Below, piece by piece: positions 35,392 through 43,710 of a DNA stretch of 64,000 nt. Below the pieces are notes generated by a model, which was not told where the DNA came from, did no database searches, and saw nothing but the letters and a program-made list of their open reading frames with translations. How positions within the stretch are numbered: the stretch's first letter is position 1; each line of letters opens with the position of its first letter. The position numbers and the translations under genes are program-made. The DNA comes from Fibrobacter sp. UWP2 (GTDB taxonomy: Bacteria > Fibrobacterota > Fibrobacteria > Fibrobacterales > Fibrobacteraceae), in assembly GCF_900141705.1 (NCBI RefSeq), contig NZ_FQYM01000007.1, positions 53,836 to 117,835 on the forward strand. Reading direction: 5' to 3'.

Positions 35392-37290
35392 CTACTCCAA
35401 ATACGTGTACCCGTAAAGGCCGCCGCGGTAGATGTTCAGGAATTCCTTGCCTTCCTGCAGGCTGATCTTCCCCTCCTTCACGGAGCGTGACACCCAGTTT
35501 TCCATGGTGCGTACGAGCGCCTTGTCGCTGAAGTTCACGTAATCGAGCACGTCTTCCACGGATTCGCCGTCAATCACCTTGTCGATTTCGTAGCCGCCCT
35601 TGTCATTGCAGACGATGTGGACTGCGTTCGTATCGCCGAAGAGGTTGTGCAGGTCACCGAGGATTTCCTGGTAGGCGCCCACGAGGTAGACCGCAATGTA
35701 GTACGGTTCGCCGTTCTTGAGTTCATGCAGCGGGAGCGTGCGGCTCACGTCGCCACCACGGACGAACATGTCGATCTTTCCGTCGGAATCGCAAGTGACA
35801 TCCTGGATAGTCGTCTCGACCGTAGGTTCCTCGTTCAGGCGCTGGATAGGCATGAGCGGGAAAACCTGGTCCACGCCCCAGCTGTCGGGCAGGCTCTGGA
35901 ACAAACTGAAGTTGCAGAAGTACTTCTGCGCAAGCAGGCGCGGGAGTTCGCTCAATTCATAAGGCGGATGGCGCAAGTCCTTCGCTAGCTGGTCCACCTT
36001 GCGCACGATGCTCCAGAACAGGCGTTCGCACATGGCGCGCGTCGGCAGGTCGTAATCGCCCACCTTGAAACCGTTCAGCACGTCATCGTTAAGCTGGATG
36101 GCATCGTGCCAGCTTTCGAGCAGGTTCTTCGGGGTGAGCCCCTTGTAGATGCCGTACAAATCCTTCAATGCATCGGGAGCGTCGTCGTCAATCTCGTGAG
36201 CGTTCTCGTCAAAGAACGCCTGGCCAGCGGTTTCCAGCACGTTGAACACCAAAATGGAATGGTGCGCCGCAAGAGCACGGCCCGATTCCGCAATGATGTT
36301 CGGGTGCGGCACGTCCCCGTTTTCGCAGGCTTCGTACATGGCATACACCACGTCGTTCGCGTATTCCTGGATGGAGTAGTTCACCGAGCTCGCGTTGGAA
36401 CTGCGGGTGCCGTCGTAATCAACGCCGAGGCCGCCGCCCACGTCCACAAATTCGAGGCCCATGCCCATCTTGCGAATCTGCACGTAGAACTGCGAGACTT
36501 CGCGCAGGCCCGATTTGATGTGGCGGATGTTCGTAATCTGGCTGCCCAAGTGGAAGTGGATGAGCTTCATGCAGTCTTCCATCTTCTCCTGCTTGATGTA
36601 GTCCAGCGCTTCGAGCAGTTCGGAACTGTTGAGGCCGAACTTGCTGTGGTATCCGCCGGATTCTTCCCACTTGCCGCTGCCGGAACTTGCCAGCTTGATG
36701 CGGATGCCGATGTTCGGGCGCACGCCGATACGGCGGGAGAGTTGCACCACCAAGTGGAGTTCGTTCATCTTCTCGACGACGATGAAAATCTTCTTGCCCA
36801 TCTTCTGCGCGAGGAGGGCAAGTTCAATGAAGTCCTCGTCCTTGTAGCCGTTGCAGATAATCAGCGAATCTGGATTGTCCATGTTCGCGAGCACCGCATG
36901 CAGTTCCGGCTTGGAACCGGCCTCGAGACCGATGTTGTACTTTTTGCCGTGGCTGACGATTTCTTCGAGCACGGCGCGTTGCTGGTTCACCTTGATCGGG
37001 AAGATGCTGTAGTAGCTCCCGTTGAAACCATATTCCTGACGGGACTTGTTGAAGCACTCGTTTATCTTCTCGATGCGGCTGTCCAGGATGTCCGGGAAGC
37101 GAAGCAGCATCGGGGTGGAGACATCGCGGAGCGAAAGTTCCTGCACGAGTTCGTACAGGTCGATGTCCGGGCCGCCTTCCTTGAGCGGATGAACCGTTGC
37201 GTGGCCCTTCTCGTTGATGTCGAAGAAGTTCACGCCCCAACCCTTGACGTTGTACAAGTCACGGGAATCGTCAATGCGCCATTTTTTCAT
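35392..37290 (-). CDS. speA: Biosynthetic arginine decarboxylase
   Basis: A 632-residue PLP enzyme of the alanine-racemase-fold class, the length of E. coli SpeA, turning arginine into agmatine. YSIFPIKVNQQR carries the PLP Lys; HFHLGSQ and VDVGGGLGVDYDGT are cofactor-site motifs; TCDSDGKI near residue 490 and NDKGGYEIDKV close the active site at the dimer interface. It lies 14 bp after the carboxynorspermidine dehydrogenase gene, which places both in polyamine synthesis. Agmatine-to-putrescine genes are not in the window. Confidence 0.95.
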   Translation of the reverse strand: MKKWRIDDSRDLYNVKGWGVNFFDINEKGHATVHPLKEGGPDIDLYELVQELSLRDVSTPMLLRFPDILDSRIEKINECFNKSRQEYGFNGSYYSIFPIKVNQQRAVLEEIVSHGKKYNIGLEAGSKPELHAVLANMDNPDSLIICNGYKDEDFIELALLAQKMGKKIFIVVEKMNELHLVVQLSRRIGVRPNIGIRIKLASSGSGKWEESGGYHSKFGLNSSELLEALDYIKQEKMEDCMKLIHFHLGSQITNIRHIKSGLREVSQFYVQIRKMGMGLEFVDVGGGLGVDYDGTRSSNASSVNYSIQEYANDVVYAMYEACENGDVPHPNIIAESGRALAAHHSILVFNVLETAGQAFFDENAHEIDDDAPDALKDLYGIYKGLTPKNLLESWHDAIQLNDDVLNGFKVGDYDLPTRAMCERLFWSIVRKVDQLAKDLRHPPYELSELPRLLAQKYFCNFSLFQSLPDSWGVDQVFPLMPIQRLNEEPTVETTIQDVTCDSDGKIDMFVRGGDVSRTLPLHELKNGEPYYIAVYLVGAYQEILGDLHNLFGDTNAVHIVCNDKGGYEIDKVIDGESVEDVLDYVNFSDKALVRTMENWVSRSVKEGKISLQEGKEFLNIYRGGLYGYTYLE

Positions 37291-37304
37291 TGCTCTGGGT
37301 CTCT

Positions 37305-38579
37305 CTAGTCAACGAGAACAGGGTTGAAGTTTTCCTTCCACGGGAGGCCGTACTTGGTGAGGGCTTCCATGAACGGATCCGGGTCAAATTCTTCGACGGT
37401 GTGCACGCCCGGCTTGTTCCACTTGCCGGTAAGCACCATCATGGCGCCACACATGGCAGGAACGCCAGTCGTGTAGGCGATAGCCTGGCTACCGAGTTCC
37501 TTGTAGCATTCCTGGTGGTCGCACACGTTGTACAGGTAGTAGGTCTTCGGCTTGCCGTCCTTGGTGCCCTTGAAAATGCAGCCGATGTTCGTCTTGCCCA
37601 CGGTGCGCGGGCCGAGGCTTGCCGGGTCCGGAAGGAGAGCCTTGAGGAACTGGATAGGCACGATTTCCTGGCCCTGGAACTTGATGGGCTGCGTGCTGAG
37701 CATGCCCACGTCTTCGAGGCAGCGCATGTGGTCGAGGTAGCTCTGGCCGAATGTCATGAAGAAACGGATGCGCTTCACGCCCGGGATGTTCTGGGCGAGC
37801 GATTCGATTTCTTCGTGGTGCAGCAGGTACATGTCCTTCTTGCCCACTTCGTCAAACACGTATTCGCGCTTGATGCTCATGGCCGGGATTTCGACCCAGT
37901 GGCCCTTGCCGTTAGCGTCGGTGTCCCAGTAGCTGCCCGGAGCGGAAACTTCGCGCAGGTTGATTTCGGGGTTAAAGTTGGTGGCAAACTTGTAGCCGTG
38001 ATCGCCACCGTTGCAGTCCAAAATGTCGATTTCTTCGATGGTGTCGAACTGGTGCTTGAGGGCGTAGGCGCAGTAGGCCTGGGAAACACCCGGGTCAAAG
38101 CCGGAACCCAGCAACGCCGTGAGGCCGGCCTTTTCAAACTTTTCTTTGTATGCCCACTGCCAGCTGTAGTCAAAGTAGGCGCTGAAGCCCTGTTCCTTGC
38201 AGCGCTTGTCGTAGACCTTGCGCCATTCCGGATCGTCGATGTTTTCGGGCTCGTAGTTCGCCGTGTCCATGTAGTTCACGCCGCATTCGAGGCAGGCATC
38301 CATGATGGCGAGGTCCTGGTACGGGAGCGCGATGTTCATCACCAGGTCGGGCTTGTATTCCTTGATGAGCTTAGAGACATTTTCGGCCTTGTCCGCATCC
38401 ACGGCGGCAGTCGTAATGACAGTCTTCGTGTTCGGGCGCAGTTCCTGAGCGAGCTTCTCGCAGTTTTCGCGGTGACGGCTAGCAATGCAGATTTCGCTGA
38501 ACACTTCGCTTGCCGTGCAGCACTTCTTGATAGCAACCGTGGCGACAGCGCCACAACCGATAATCAATGCTCTTGCCAT
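37305..38579 (-). CDS. Carboxynorspermidine/carboxyspermidine dehydrogenase
   Basis: A 424-residue saccharopine-dehydrogenase-family protein: ALIIGCGAVATVAIKKC is the Rossmann start, with CGVNYMDTANYEPEN and GFDPGVSQAY typical of the carboxynorspermidine synthase branch rather than lysine saccharopine enzymes. The enzyme condenses putrescine or diaminopropane with aspartate semialdehyde using NADPH. With speA next, it points to the alternative spermidine route that avoids S-adenosylmethionine decarboxylase. GAGG is 13 bases before the ATG. The decarboxylase nspC is not in view. Confidence 0.88.
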   Translation of the reverse strand: MARALIIGCGAVATVAIKKCCTASEVFSEICIASRHRENCEKLAQELRPNTKTVITTAAVDADKAENVSKLIKEYKPDLVMNIALPYQDLAIMDACLECGVNYMDTANYEPENIDDPEWRKVYDKRCKEQGFSAYFDYSWQWAYKEKFEKAGLTALLGSGFDPGVSQAYCAYALKHQFDTIEEIDILDCNGGDHGYKFATNFNPEINLREVSAPGSYWDTDANGKGHWVEIPAMSIKREYVFDEVGKKDMYLLHHEEIESLAQNIPGVKRIRFFMTFGQSYLDHMRCLEDVGMLSTQPIKFQGQEIVPIQFLKALLPDPASLGPRTVGKTNIGCIFKGTKDGKPKTYYLYNVCDHQECYKELGSQAIAYTTGVPAMCGAMMVLTGKWNKPGVHTVEEFDPDPFMEALTKYGLPWKENFNPVLVD

Positions 38580-38616
38580 TTTTTGTTTTTACCTCATTAT
38601 GGAATTGTTAGCCCCA

Positions 38617-38624
38617 TAAATTTA
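38617..38624 (-). promoter_or_regulatory. -7 promoter element of the polyamine genes
   Basis: TAAATTTA on the minus strand, directly after the terminator; predicted start near 38610, about 30 bases before the ATG. Confidence 0.4.
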
Positions 38625-38625
38625 G

Positions 38626-38655
38626 AAAAAAAGAAACCCCCGGCCGAAACCGGGG
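38626..38655 (-). terminator. Terminator upstream of the polyamine genes
   Basis: Minus strand: CCCCGG, six-base loop, CCGGGG, then a T-rich tract ending in seven T. It should end transcription coming from rubrerythrin and the repeat region. Confidence 0.7.
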
Positions 38656-38670
38656 ATGGAAACATTCAAA

Positions 38671-38975
38671 ACGAATGGTCATTCGTGACGAACGAGCGGT
38701 CTTTCGTGAGCCGGAGCCACTGATATTAATCAGTGGCGGAGGCGAGAGCGAGTGAGAAACCGGAGGGCCCTCACCCGAGACGACGAACGAGCGGTCTTAT
38801 TAGTAATTGCGCAGAGCGCATTACTCGTCGCCTCGGTCATATCGGCATGCAAGCAGTCTGCCGCGACACTCGGCTCCTTCCGTGAGCAACAAACGCCTCG
38901 TATTAACGAGGCGTGGTTGCGAGAGCGAGTGAGAAACCGGAGGTTCCTCACCCGAGACGACGAACGAGCGGTCTC
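38671..38975. repeat. Two ~95-bp copies of the ATTA-loop hairpin repeat family
   Basis: This 305-bp gene-free block holds copy 1 (about 38704-38797) and copy 2 (about 38880-38974). Each begins CGTGAGC, then a 9-bp hairpin with ATTA loop (GCCACTGAT/ATCAGTGGC at 38716-38737; ACGCCTCGT/ACGAGGCGT at 38893-38914), then GCGAGTGAGAAACCGGAGG, CTCACCCGAGACGACGAA and CGAGCGGTCT. A third GACGAACGAGCGGTCT is at 38688-38703 after an ACGAAT-GGTC-ATTCGT hairpin (38671-38686). Between the copies is AGTAATTGCGC-AGA-GCGCATTACT (38802-38825). Confidence 0.8.
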
Positions 38976-39515
38976 TTAATAGTTTTCAGCAGTGACTTCG
39001 AAGAAGGACTGCGGATGGGCGCACACGGGGCATGCGGCCGGGGCCTTGGTGCCCACGACAATGTGGCCGCAGTTGCGGCATTCCCACACCTTGACTTCGC
39101 TCTTTTCGAACACGGCGGCAGTTTCCACGTTTTTGAGGAGGGCACGATAGCGTTCTTCGTGGCGCTTCTCAATAGCGGCAACCATGCGGAACTTGTTGGC
39201 GAGAGCCTTGAAGCCTTCGGCCTCGGCGGTCTTCGCGAAGTCCTCGTACATATCGGTCCATTCGTAATTTTCGCCGTCGGCGGCAGCCTTCAGGTTTTCG
39301 GCAGTGTCTCCGATGCCTTCCAGTTCCTTGAACCACATCTTGGCATGTTCCTTCTCGTTGTCGGCAGTCTTGAGGAAGAGTTCGGCAATCTGCTCGAAAC
39401 CATCCTTCTTGGCGCGGCTAGCGAAGTAGGTATACTTGTTGCGAGCCTGGGATTCGCCTGCAAAAGCCGCTTCCAGATTTTTCTCGGTTTGGGTGCCTGC
39501 GTATTTGTTTGCCAT
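38976..39515 (-). CDS. rbr: Rubrerythrin
   Basis: A 179-residue di-iron protein. The ferritin-like part has the ExxH-type iron ligands ([32 protein letters not shown]) and the C-terminal rubredoxin part two cysteine pairs (CRNCGH, CPVCAH) for a single iron. It reduces hydrogen peroxide in the cytoplasm of anaerobes, fitting an obligate anaerobe. ATG at 39515 is chosen, with GGAG six bases upstream, over one 4 codons earlier. It is transcribed alone. Confidence 0.95.
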   Translation of the reverse strand: MANKYAGTQTEKNLEAAFAGESQARNKYTYFASRAKKDGFEQIAELFLKTADNEKEHAKMWFKELEGIGDTAENLKAAADGENYEWTDMYEDFAKTAEAEGFKALANKFRMVAAIEKRHEERYRALLKNVETAAVFEKSEVKVWECRNCGHIVVGTKAPAACPVCAHPQSFFEVTAENY

Positions 39516-39820
39516 AACATTCTCCATTTTTGGTTTGTCATTGGAGAATATATATAATTTTTTAGAACAAATCCAACATGCTGTCCAAAATGGCTACAAC
39601 AAAAGTATAAGCGCCTTTGCACAAATGCAAAATCGCCCCAACAAAAGTTGGAGCAACACCACCACTATGTAGAAAAAGCATCCGCAAATGCGGAAGTACC
39701 TTCTACACTTTTTCTGCAAGCCCGGGCGTTACGGATGGTTCGACAGGCTCACCAACCTTTATACTGTTTCAAGTCTGGCGAAACAGAAGCGAGGGGGATT
39801 CCTCCCCCTCCCATACACAC
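39516..39820. other. Intergenic region with several hairpins
   Basis: No gene is seen. It contains an AT-rich rubrerythrin promoter region (39541-39560), hairpins TTTGC/GCAAA (39617-39632), CCAAC-AAAA-GTTGG (39638-39651), TCCGCA-AA-TGCGGA inside GTAGAA/TTCTAC (39669-39706), a GGTTCGACAGGCTCACCAAC segment (~39740) and the perfect GAGGGGGA-TTCC-TCCCCCTC (39791-39810). Confidence 0.55.
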
Positions 39821-39858
39821 AAAAAAGACCGCAGCATTTTATTGCTACGGTCTTTAAA
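39821..39858 (-). terminator. carB: Terminator of carB
   Basis: Minus strand: AAAGACCGTAGCA, six-base loop, TGCTGCGGTCTTT and then a T tract; one G-T pair. It lies 58 bp after the carB stop. Confidence 0.8.
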
Positions 39859-39864
39859 GTTTTT

Positions 39865-39910
39865 GGATCCTTCGACTTCACGCCTTACGGCGTTACGCTC
39901 AGGATGACAC
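39865..39910. repeat. Dispersed palindromic repeat after carB
   Basis: Runs from GGATCCTTCGACTT to GCTCAGGATGACAC with a CGCC-TTAC-GGCG hairpin inside. In reverse complement it matches the left arm of the element at 31544 (GTGTCAYCCTGAGCG ... GAAGTCGAA). Confidence 0.65.
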
Positions 39911-39916
39911 GCCTAA

Positions 39917-42900
39917 TTAAATCTCTTCAATGCTTGCATGGTATTCTTGCAGAGATTTAACGGCACCGTGGCCGTTCCTTGCAGCGGCGATGCCCTTCAC
40001 GGTGTTGTAGGCACCGGCGAGGGTCGTGATGTAAGGAACCTTGTACTTGATGGCGGCCTTGCGGATGGCGCTTTCGTCCTTGATGGCGTCGCGCTTTGCC
40101 CACGGCGTGTTGATGATGAGGTTCACCTGCTTGTTCAGGATGATGTCGAGGACGTTCGGACGGCCTTCAGCAATCTTGTTCACCACTTCGCACTTGACAC
40201 CGGCGGCTTCGTAGAACTTGGCGGTACCTTCGGTAGCGTAAATCTTGAAGCCGAGCTTCTGGAATTCCTTGCCGATTTCGATGGCCTGTTCAGACAAGTT
40301 AACCTTGTCGGAGAGGCTAATCAACACGGCACCTTCGTTCGGGAGGAAGGAACCTGCGGCTTCCTGGCTCTTGTAGTAAGCGAGGGCGTAGTCGTCGGAG
40401 AGGCCGAGCACTTCGCCGGTAGAGCGCATTTCGGGGCCGAGAACCGGGTCCACCTTCGGGAACTTGTCGAACGGGAACACAGCTTCCTTAGCACCGTGGT
40501 GGTTGAACTTCTTGTCCTTGAGCTTCAAGTCTTCGAGCTTGGCACCGAGCATGAGGCGGGTAGCGAGGCGGGCCATCTGCGTGTTACAAACCTTGGAGAC
40601 CAGAGGCACCGTGCGGCTTGCGCGCGGGTTGGCTTCGAGGACGAACACCTTGCCGTCTTCGATAGCGTACTGCATGTTCATGAGGCCGCAAACATGGAGG
40701 GCTTCGGCAATCTTCCTGGTGTAATCCTTGATGGTTGTCAAGTTTTCCTTGGTGATGGTCACCGGCGGGATGATGCAGGCGGAGTCACCGGAGTGGACAC
40801 CGGCAAGTTCCACGTGTTCCATCACAGACGGGATGTAAACGTGTTCGCCGTCAGAGAGGGCGTCGGCTTCGCATTCCAAAGCGTTGTGGAGGAAGCGGTC
40901 GATGAGGAGCGGACGATCCGGGGTCACGCCCACGGCCTTCGCCACGTATTCGCGGAGCATGCTTTCGTCGTAGATGACTTCCATGCCGCGGCCGCCAAGC
41001 ACGAAGCTCGGGCGGATCATCACCGGGTAGCCACCGATCTGCTTGACGCAAGCGAGGGCTTCGTCGATGTTCGTGGCCATGCCGCTTTCCGGCATCGGGA
41101 TGCCGAGCTGGTCCATCATCTTGCGGAACAGGTCGCGGTCTTCAGCGATATCGATGGAGTCGATGCTCGTACCGAGAATCTTGACGCCTTCGTCGGAGAG
41201 TGCGCGGGCGATGTTCAGCGGAGTCTGGCCACCGAACTGCACGATCACGCCAGCCGGCTTTTCCTTATGATAAATCTGCAGAACGTCTTCCAAAGAAACC
41301 GGTTCGAAGTAGAGCTTGTCGGAAGTATCGTAGTCGGTAGAGACCGTTTCGGGGTTGCAGTTCACCATGATGGTTTCGTAACCCATTTCGCGGAGAGCCA
41401 TTGCAGCGTGGCAGCAGCAGTAGTCGAATTCGATACCCTGACCGATTCTGTTCGGGCCACCGCCGAGAATCATGATCTTCTTCGGGTTGTTGGAAGCGGT
41501 AGATTCGTCCTTGCAGTTGTAGGTGCTGTAGTAGTAGTACTGGTCCTTCACGCCGCTCACCGGCACTGCGCACCAGCCTTCGACCACGCCGAGTTCGGTA
41601 CGCTTCTTGCGCACGTCCTTCTCGCGGATGCCGAGAATCTTTGCGATGTACTTGTCGCTGAAGCCGTCCTTCTTGGCCTTGATGAGGAGTTCGTCGGCCG
41701 GGAGACGGCCCGGAGTCTTGAGCATTTCTTCTTCGAGTTCCACGAGTTCGCGCATCTGCTGCACGAAGTAAGCCTTTTCGTAGGTGGCAGCGAAGATCTC
41801 TTCGTCGGTTGCGCCCTTGCGGATAGCTTCGTACATCTGGAAGTGGCGTTCGGAGCTCGGAGTCTTGAGCATTTCGAGGAGTTCTTCCTTGCTCTTCTTG
41901 TTGAAGTCCTTCGCAAAGCCGAGGCCGGAGCGACCGTTTTCGAGGCCGCGGATAGCCTTCTGGAGGGTTTCCTTGTAGGTCTTGCCGATAGCCATGACTT
42001 CGCCCACGGCCTTCATCTGGGTGCCGAGGCAGTCATCGACGCCGCGGAACTTTTCGAATGCCCAGCGTGCGAACTTGAGCACCACGTAGTCACCGCTCGG
42101 GGTGTACTTTTCGAGGCTTCCGTCGCGCCAGTACGGAATCTGGTCGAGGGTGAGGCCTGCAGCGAGCTTTGCAGAAATGAGGGCGATCGGGAAGCCGGTA
42201 GCCTTGGAAGCGAGAGCGGAAGAGCGGCTGGTACGCGGGTTGATTTCGATAATCACCACGCGGCCGGTCTTCGGGTCGTGAGCGAACTGCACGTTGGTAC
42301 CGCCAATCACGCCGATGGATTCCACAATCTTGAAGGCCTTTTCCTTCAGTTCTTCTTCGAGCTTCTTGTCGATGGTGAGGAACGGGGCTGCGCAGAAGGA
42401 GTCACCGGTATGCACGCCCACCGGGTCGATGTTTTCGATGAAGCAGATGGCGATCATCTGGTTCTTGGAATCGCGCACGACTTCGACTTCCAGCTCTTCC
42501 CAACCGAGGATGGATTCTTCGATGAGGCACTGGTGCGTCATGGAGAGTTCAAGACCGTTAGAGCAAATGGTGCGGAGTTCTTCCACGTTGTAGCAGAAGC
42601 CGCCGCCTGCACCACCCATGGTGTATGCCGGGCGAACGACCACCGGGTAACCGATTTCAGCAACAATCTTTTCGGCTTCTTCCACAGAGTGGCAAATGCC
42701 GGAGCGCGGGGTGTCGATACCGAGCTTCTGCATGGTTTCCTTGAAGATTTCACGGTCTTCGCCGCGTTCGATAGCGTCGAGGTTCACACCGATGACCTTC
42801 ACGCCGTACTTGTCCAGCACGCCAGCCTTGCTCAGAGCAGAGGCGAGGTTCAAGCCGGTCTGACCGCCCAAGTTCGGGAGGAGTGCCTGCGGGCGTTCCT

Positions 42901-43135
42901 TTTCGATAATCTGGGTGAGGCGGGCGACGTTCAGCGGTTCGATGTAAGTGGCATCGGCCATGACCGGGTCGGTCATGATGGTAGCCGGGTTGGAGTTCAC
43001 GAGCACAATCTTGTAACCCTGTTCGCGCAGGGCCTTGCAAGCCTGGGTGCCGGAATAGTCGAATTCGCAAGCCTGACCGATCACGATCGGGCCAGAACCG
43101 ATGATAAGGACTTTGTCGATGCCTTCAATCTTCAT
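39917..43135 (-). CDS. carB: Carbamoyl-phosphate synthase large subunit
   Basis: A 1072-residue enzyme, full family length, making carbamoyl phosphate for pyrimidines and arginine. Two ATP-grasp halves are seen: DKVLIIGSGPIVIGQACEFDYSG (start), PAYTMGGAGGGFCYN, and in the second half IMILGGGPNRIGQGIEFDYCC. The C-terminal MGS-like allosteric domain (from ~930, LISLSDKVNLSEQA) ends the protein; in relatives it binds UMP, IMP or ornithine. carA is not in the window. GGAGAT precedes the ATG. Its 240-base leader holds a likely attenuator. Confidence 0.97.
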   Translation of the reverse strand: MKIEGIDKVLIIGSGPIVIGQACEFDYSGTQACKALREQGYKIVLVNSNPATIMTDPVMADATYIEPLNVARLTQIIEKERPQALLPNLGGQTGLNLASALSKAGVLDKYGVKVIGVNLDAIERGEDREIFKETMQKLGIDTPRSGICHSVEEAEKIVAEIGYPVVVRPAYTMGGAGGGFCYNVEELRTICSNGLELSMTHQCLIEESILGWEELEVEVVRDSKNQMIAICFIENIDPVGVHTGDSFCAAPFLTIDKKLEEELKEKAFKIVESIGVIGGTNVQFAHDPKTGRVVIIEINPRTSRSSALASKATGFPIALISAKLAAGLTLDQIPYWRDGSLEKYTPSGDYVVLKFARWAFEKFRGVDDCLGTQMKAVGEVMAIGKTYKETLQKAIRGLENGRSGLGFAKDFNKKSKEELLEMLKTPSSERHFQMYEAIRKGATDEEIFAATYEKAYFVQQMRELVELEEEMLKTPGRLPADELLIKAKKDGFSDKYIAKILGIREKDVRKKRTELGVVEGWCAVPVSGVKDQYYYYSTYNCKDESTASNNPKKIMILGGGPNRIGQGIEFDYCCCHAAMALREMGYETIMVNCNPETVSTDYDTSDKLYFEPVSLEDVLQIYHKEKPAGVIVQFGGQTPLNIARALSDEGVKILGTSIDSIDIAEDRDLFRKMMDQLGIPMPESGMATNIDEALACVKQIGGYPVMIRPSFVLGGRGMEVIYDESMLREYVAKAVGVTPDRPLLIDRFLHNALECEADALSDGEHVYIPSVMEHVELAGVHSGDSACIIPPVTITKENLTTIKDYTRKIAEALHVCGLMNMQYAIEDGKVFVLEANPRASRTVPLVSKVCNTQMARLATRLMLGAKLEDLKLKDKKFNHHGAKEAVFPFDKFPKVDPVLGPEMRSTGEVLGLSDDYALAYYKSQEAAGSFLPNEGAVLISLSDKVNLSEQAIEIGKEFQKLGFKIYATEGTAKFYEAAGVKCEVVNKIAEGRPNVLDIILNKQVNLIINTPWAKRDAIKDESAIRKAAIKYKVPYITTLAGAYNTVKGIAAARNGHGAVKSLQEYHASIEEI

Positions 43136-43152
43136 TTTTTATCTCCGTATGA

Positions 43153-43350
43153 CTAATTATTAAACTCTTGTGTTAAAATGGTGACCGCGCAACATGTGCG
43201 CGGTGACAATGCCGGTAAAAAAAATGCTGAACTAAAAAGTCCAGCAAAATCAAAATCAGAAAATTTAGAACCCTTGAAAAAGCCATCTGCCGTTGCGCCA
43301 TGGATTGCGCAAACTGCATTGGGCTTCGACATTGCAAGAATTCTTTTCAT
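43153..43350 (-). CDS. Putative leader peptide of carB (65 codons)
   Basis: The frame from ATG 43350 (or 43332) to TAG 43153 ends 17 bases before the carB ATG. It is rich in Phe codons made of U runs (GFFKGSKFSDFDFAGLF, SSAFFLP) just before and in the intrinsic terminator, and continues 20 codons past it. The arrangement resembles E. coli pyrL before pyrBI. No homologue is recognised by sequence and the ribosome binding site is weak, so whether it is translated is open. Confidence 0.45.
   Translation of the reverse strand: MKRILAMSKPNAVCAIHGATADGFFKGSKFSDFDFAGLFSSAFFLPALSPRTCCAVTILTQEFNN
43179..43205 (-). other. GC-rich hairpin just before carB
   Basis: ACCGCGCA and TGCGCGGT pair (8 bp) about a five-base loop, with two outer pairs beyond a mismatch. 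It lies between the attenuator terminator and the carB ribosome binding site and could shape translation initiation. Confidence 0.5.
43217..43245 (-). terminator. carB: Attenuator terminator in the carB leader
   Basis: Minus strand: GCTGGAC-TTTTTA-GTTCAGC (7 pairs, one G-T) at 43245-43226 followed by A and eight T. It stands between the promoter at 43385 and the carB start, so transcription must pass it to reach carB. A U-rich tract (43290-43246) precedes it. Confidence 0.65.
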
Positions 43351-43384
43351 TTTTTGTCTAAATCGCTCAAGGTTTAAACTTGCG

Positions 43385-43415
43385 CAAATATAGAATAACC
43401 GCACCCCCATGGCAA
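43385..43415 (-). promoter_or_regulatory. carB: Promoter of carB
   Basis: Minus strand: TTG (43415-43413), exactly 20 bp, TATATTTG (43392-43385). The predicted start is near 43378, giving a leader of about 240 bases. Confidence 0.6.
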
Positions 43416-43453
43416 TACGGCGGAAACAAAAAATGTAAAAAAGTTCCGGGCTA

Positions 43454-43615
43454 TTATTCGAGGGTTTCGGGCTCGTCCACCTGGCACATCGGGGCACCAG
43501 GATCCTTTGTACATTCGTCTTCCGTGGAGTCTGTGTTGTTGCCCGAATCGCCGCCACACGCAGCTAAACCAAAGACACTCAACAAGATAAGAGAACCAAG
43601 AAATTTGCGGATCAT
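43454..43615 (-). CDS. Small lipoprotein (53 residues)
   Basis: ATG at 43615 with GGAGGG upstream. The signal MIRKFLGSLILLSVFGLAAC ends in a lipobox, leaving a mature peptide of about 34 residues, acidic, with two more cysteines (DECTKDPGAPMC) and likely a disulphide. It stands between the transporter and carB. Similar tiny lipoproteins are common in this lineage; function unknown. Confidence 0.7.
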   Translation of the reverse strand: MIRKFLGSLILLSVFGLAACGGDSGNNTDSTEDECTKDPGAPMCQVDEPETLE

Positions 43616-43647
43616 AAAATCCCTCCTATAGAGTATTGCCAATATAC

Positions 43648-43680
43648 AAAAAAAGAGCCCCGTTGCGGAGACTCTTTTTA
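43648..43680 (-). terminator. Terminator of the DASS transporter gene
   Basis: Minus strand: AAAAAGAG and CTCTTTTT arms with an inner CTCC/GGGG pairing around GCAA, followed by a T run. Confidence 0.75.
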
Positions 43681-43710
43681 AACCAGTCTAGTTCAACGAC
43701 TTCCGTTCTA

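Noticed and set aside
38752..38979. Short frames on both strands over the repeat block
   Set aside because: The repeated peptide only mirrors the DNA repeat (RFLTRDDERAV twice); the frames cover hairpins and lack starts with ribosome binding sites.
39938..43156. Open frame of 1072 codons on the plus strand across carB
   Set aside because: It is the antisense of carB. Strong third-position G/C preference in carB removes stops from the opposite frame; the translation is His/Val/Phe-rich with no motifs.
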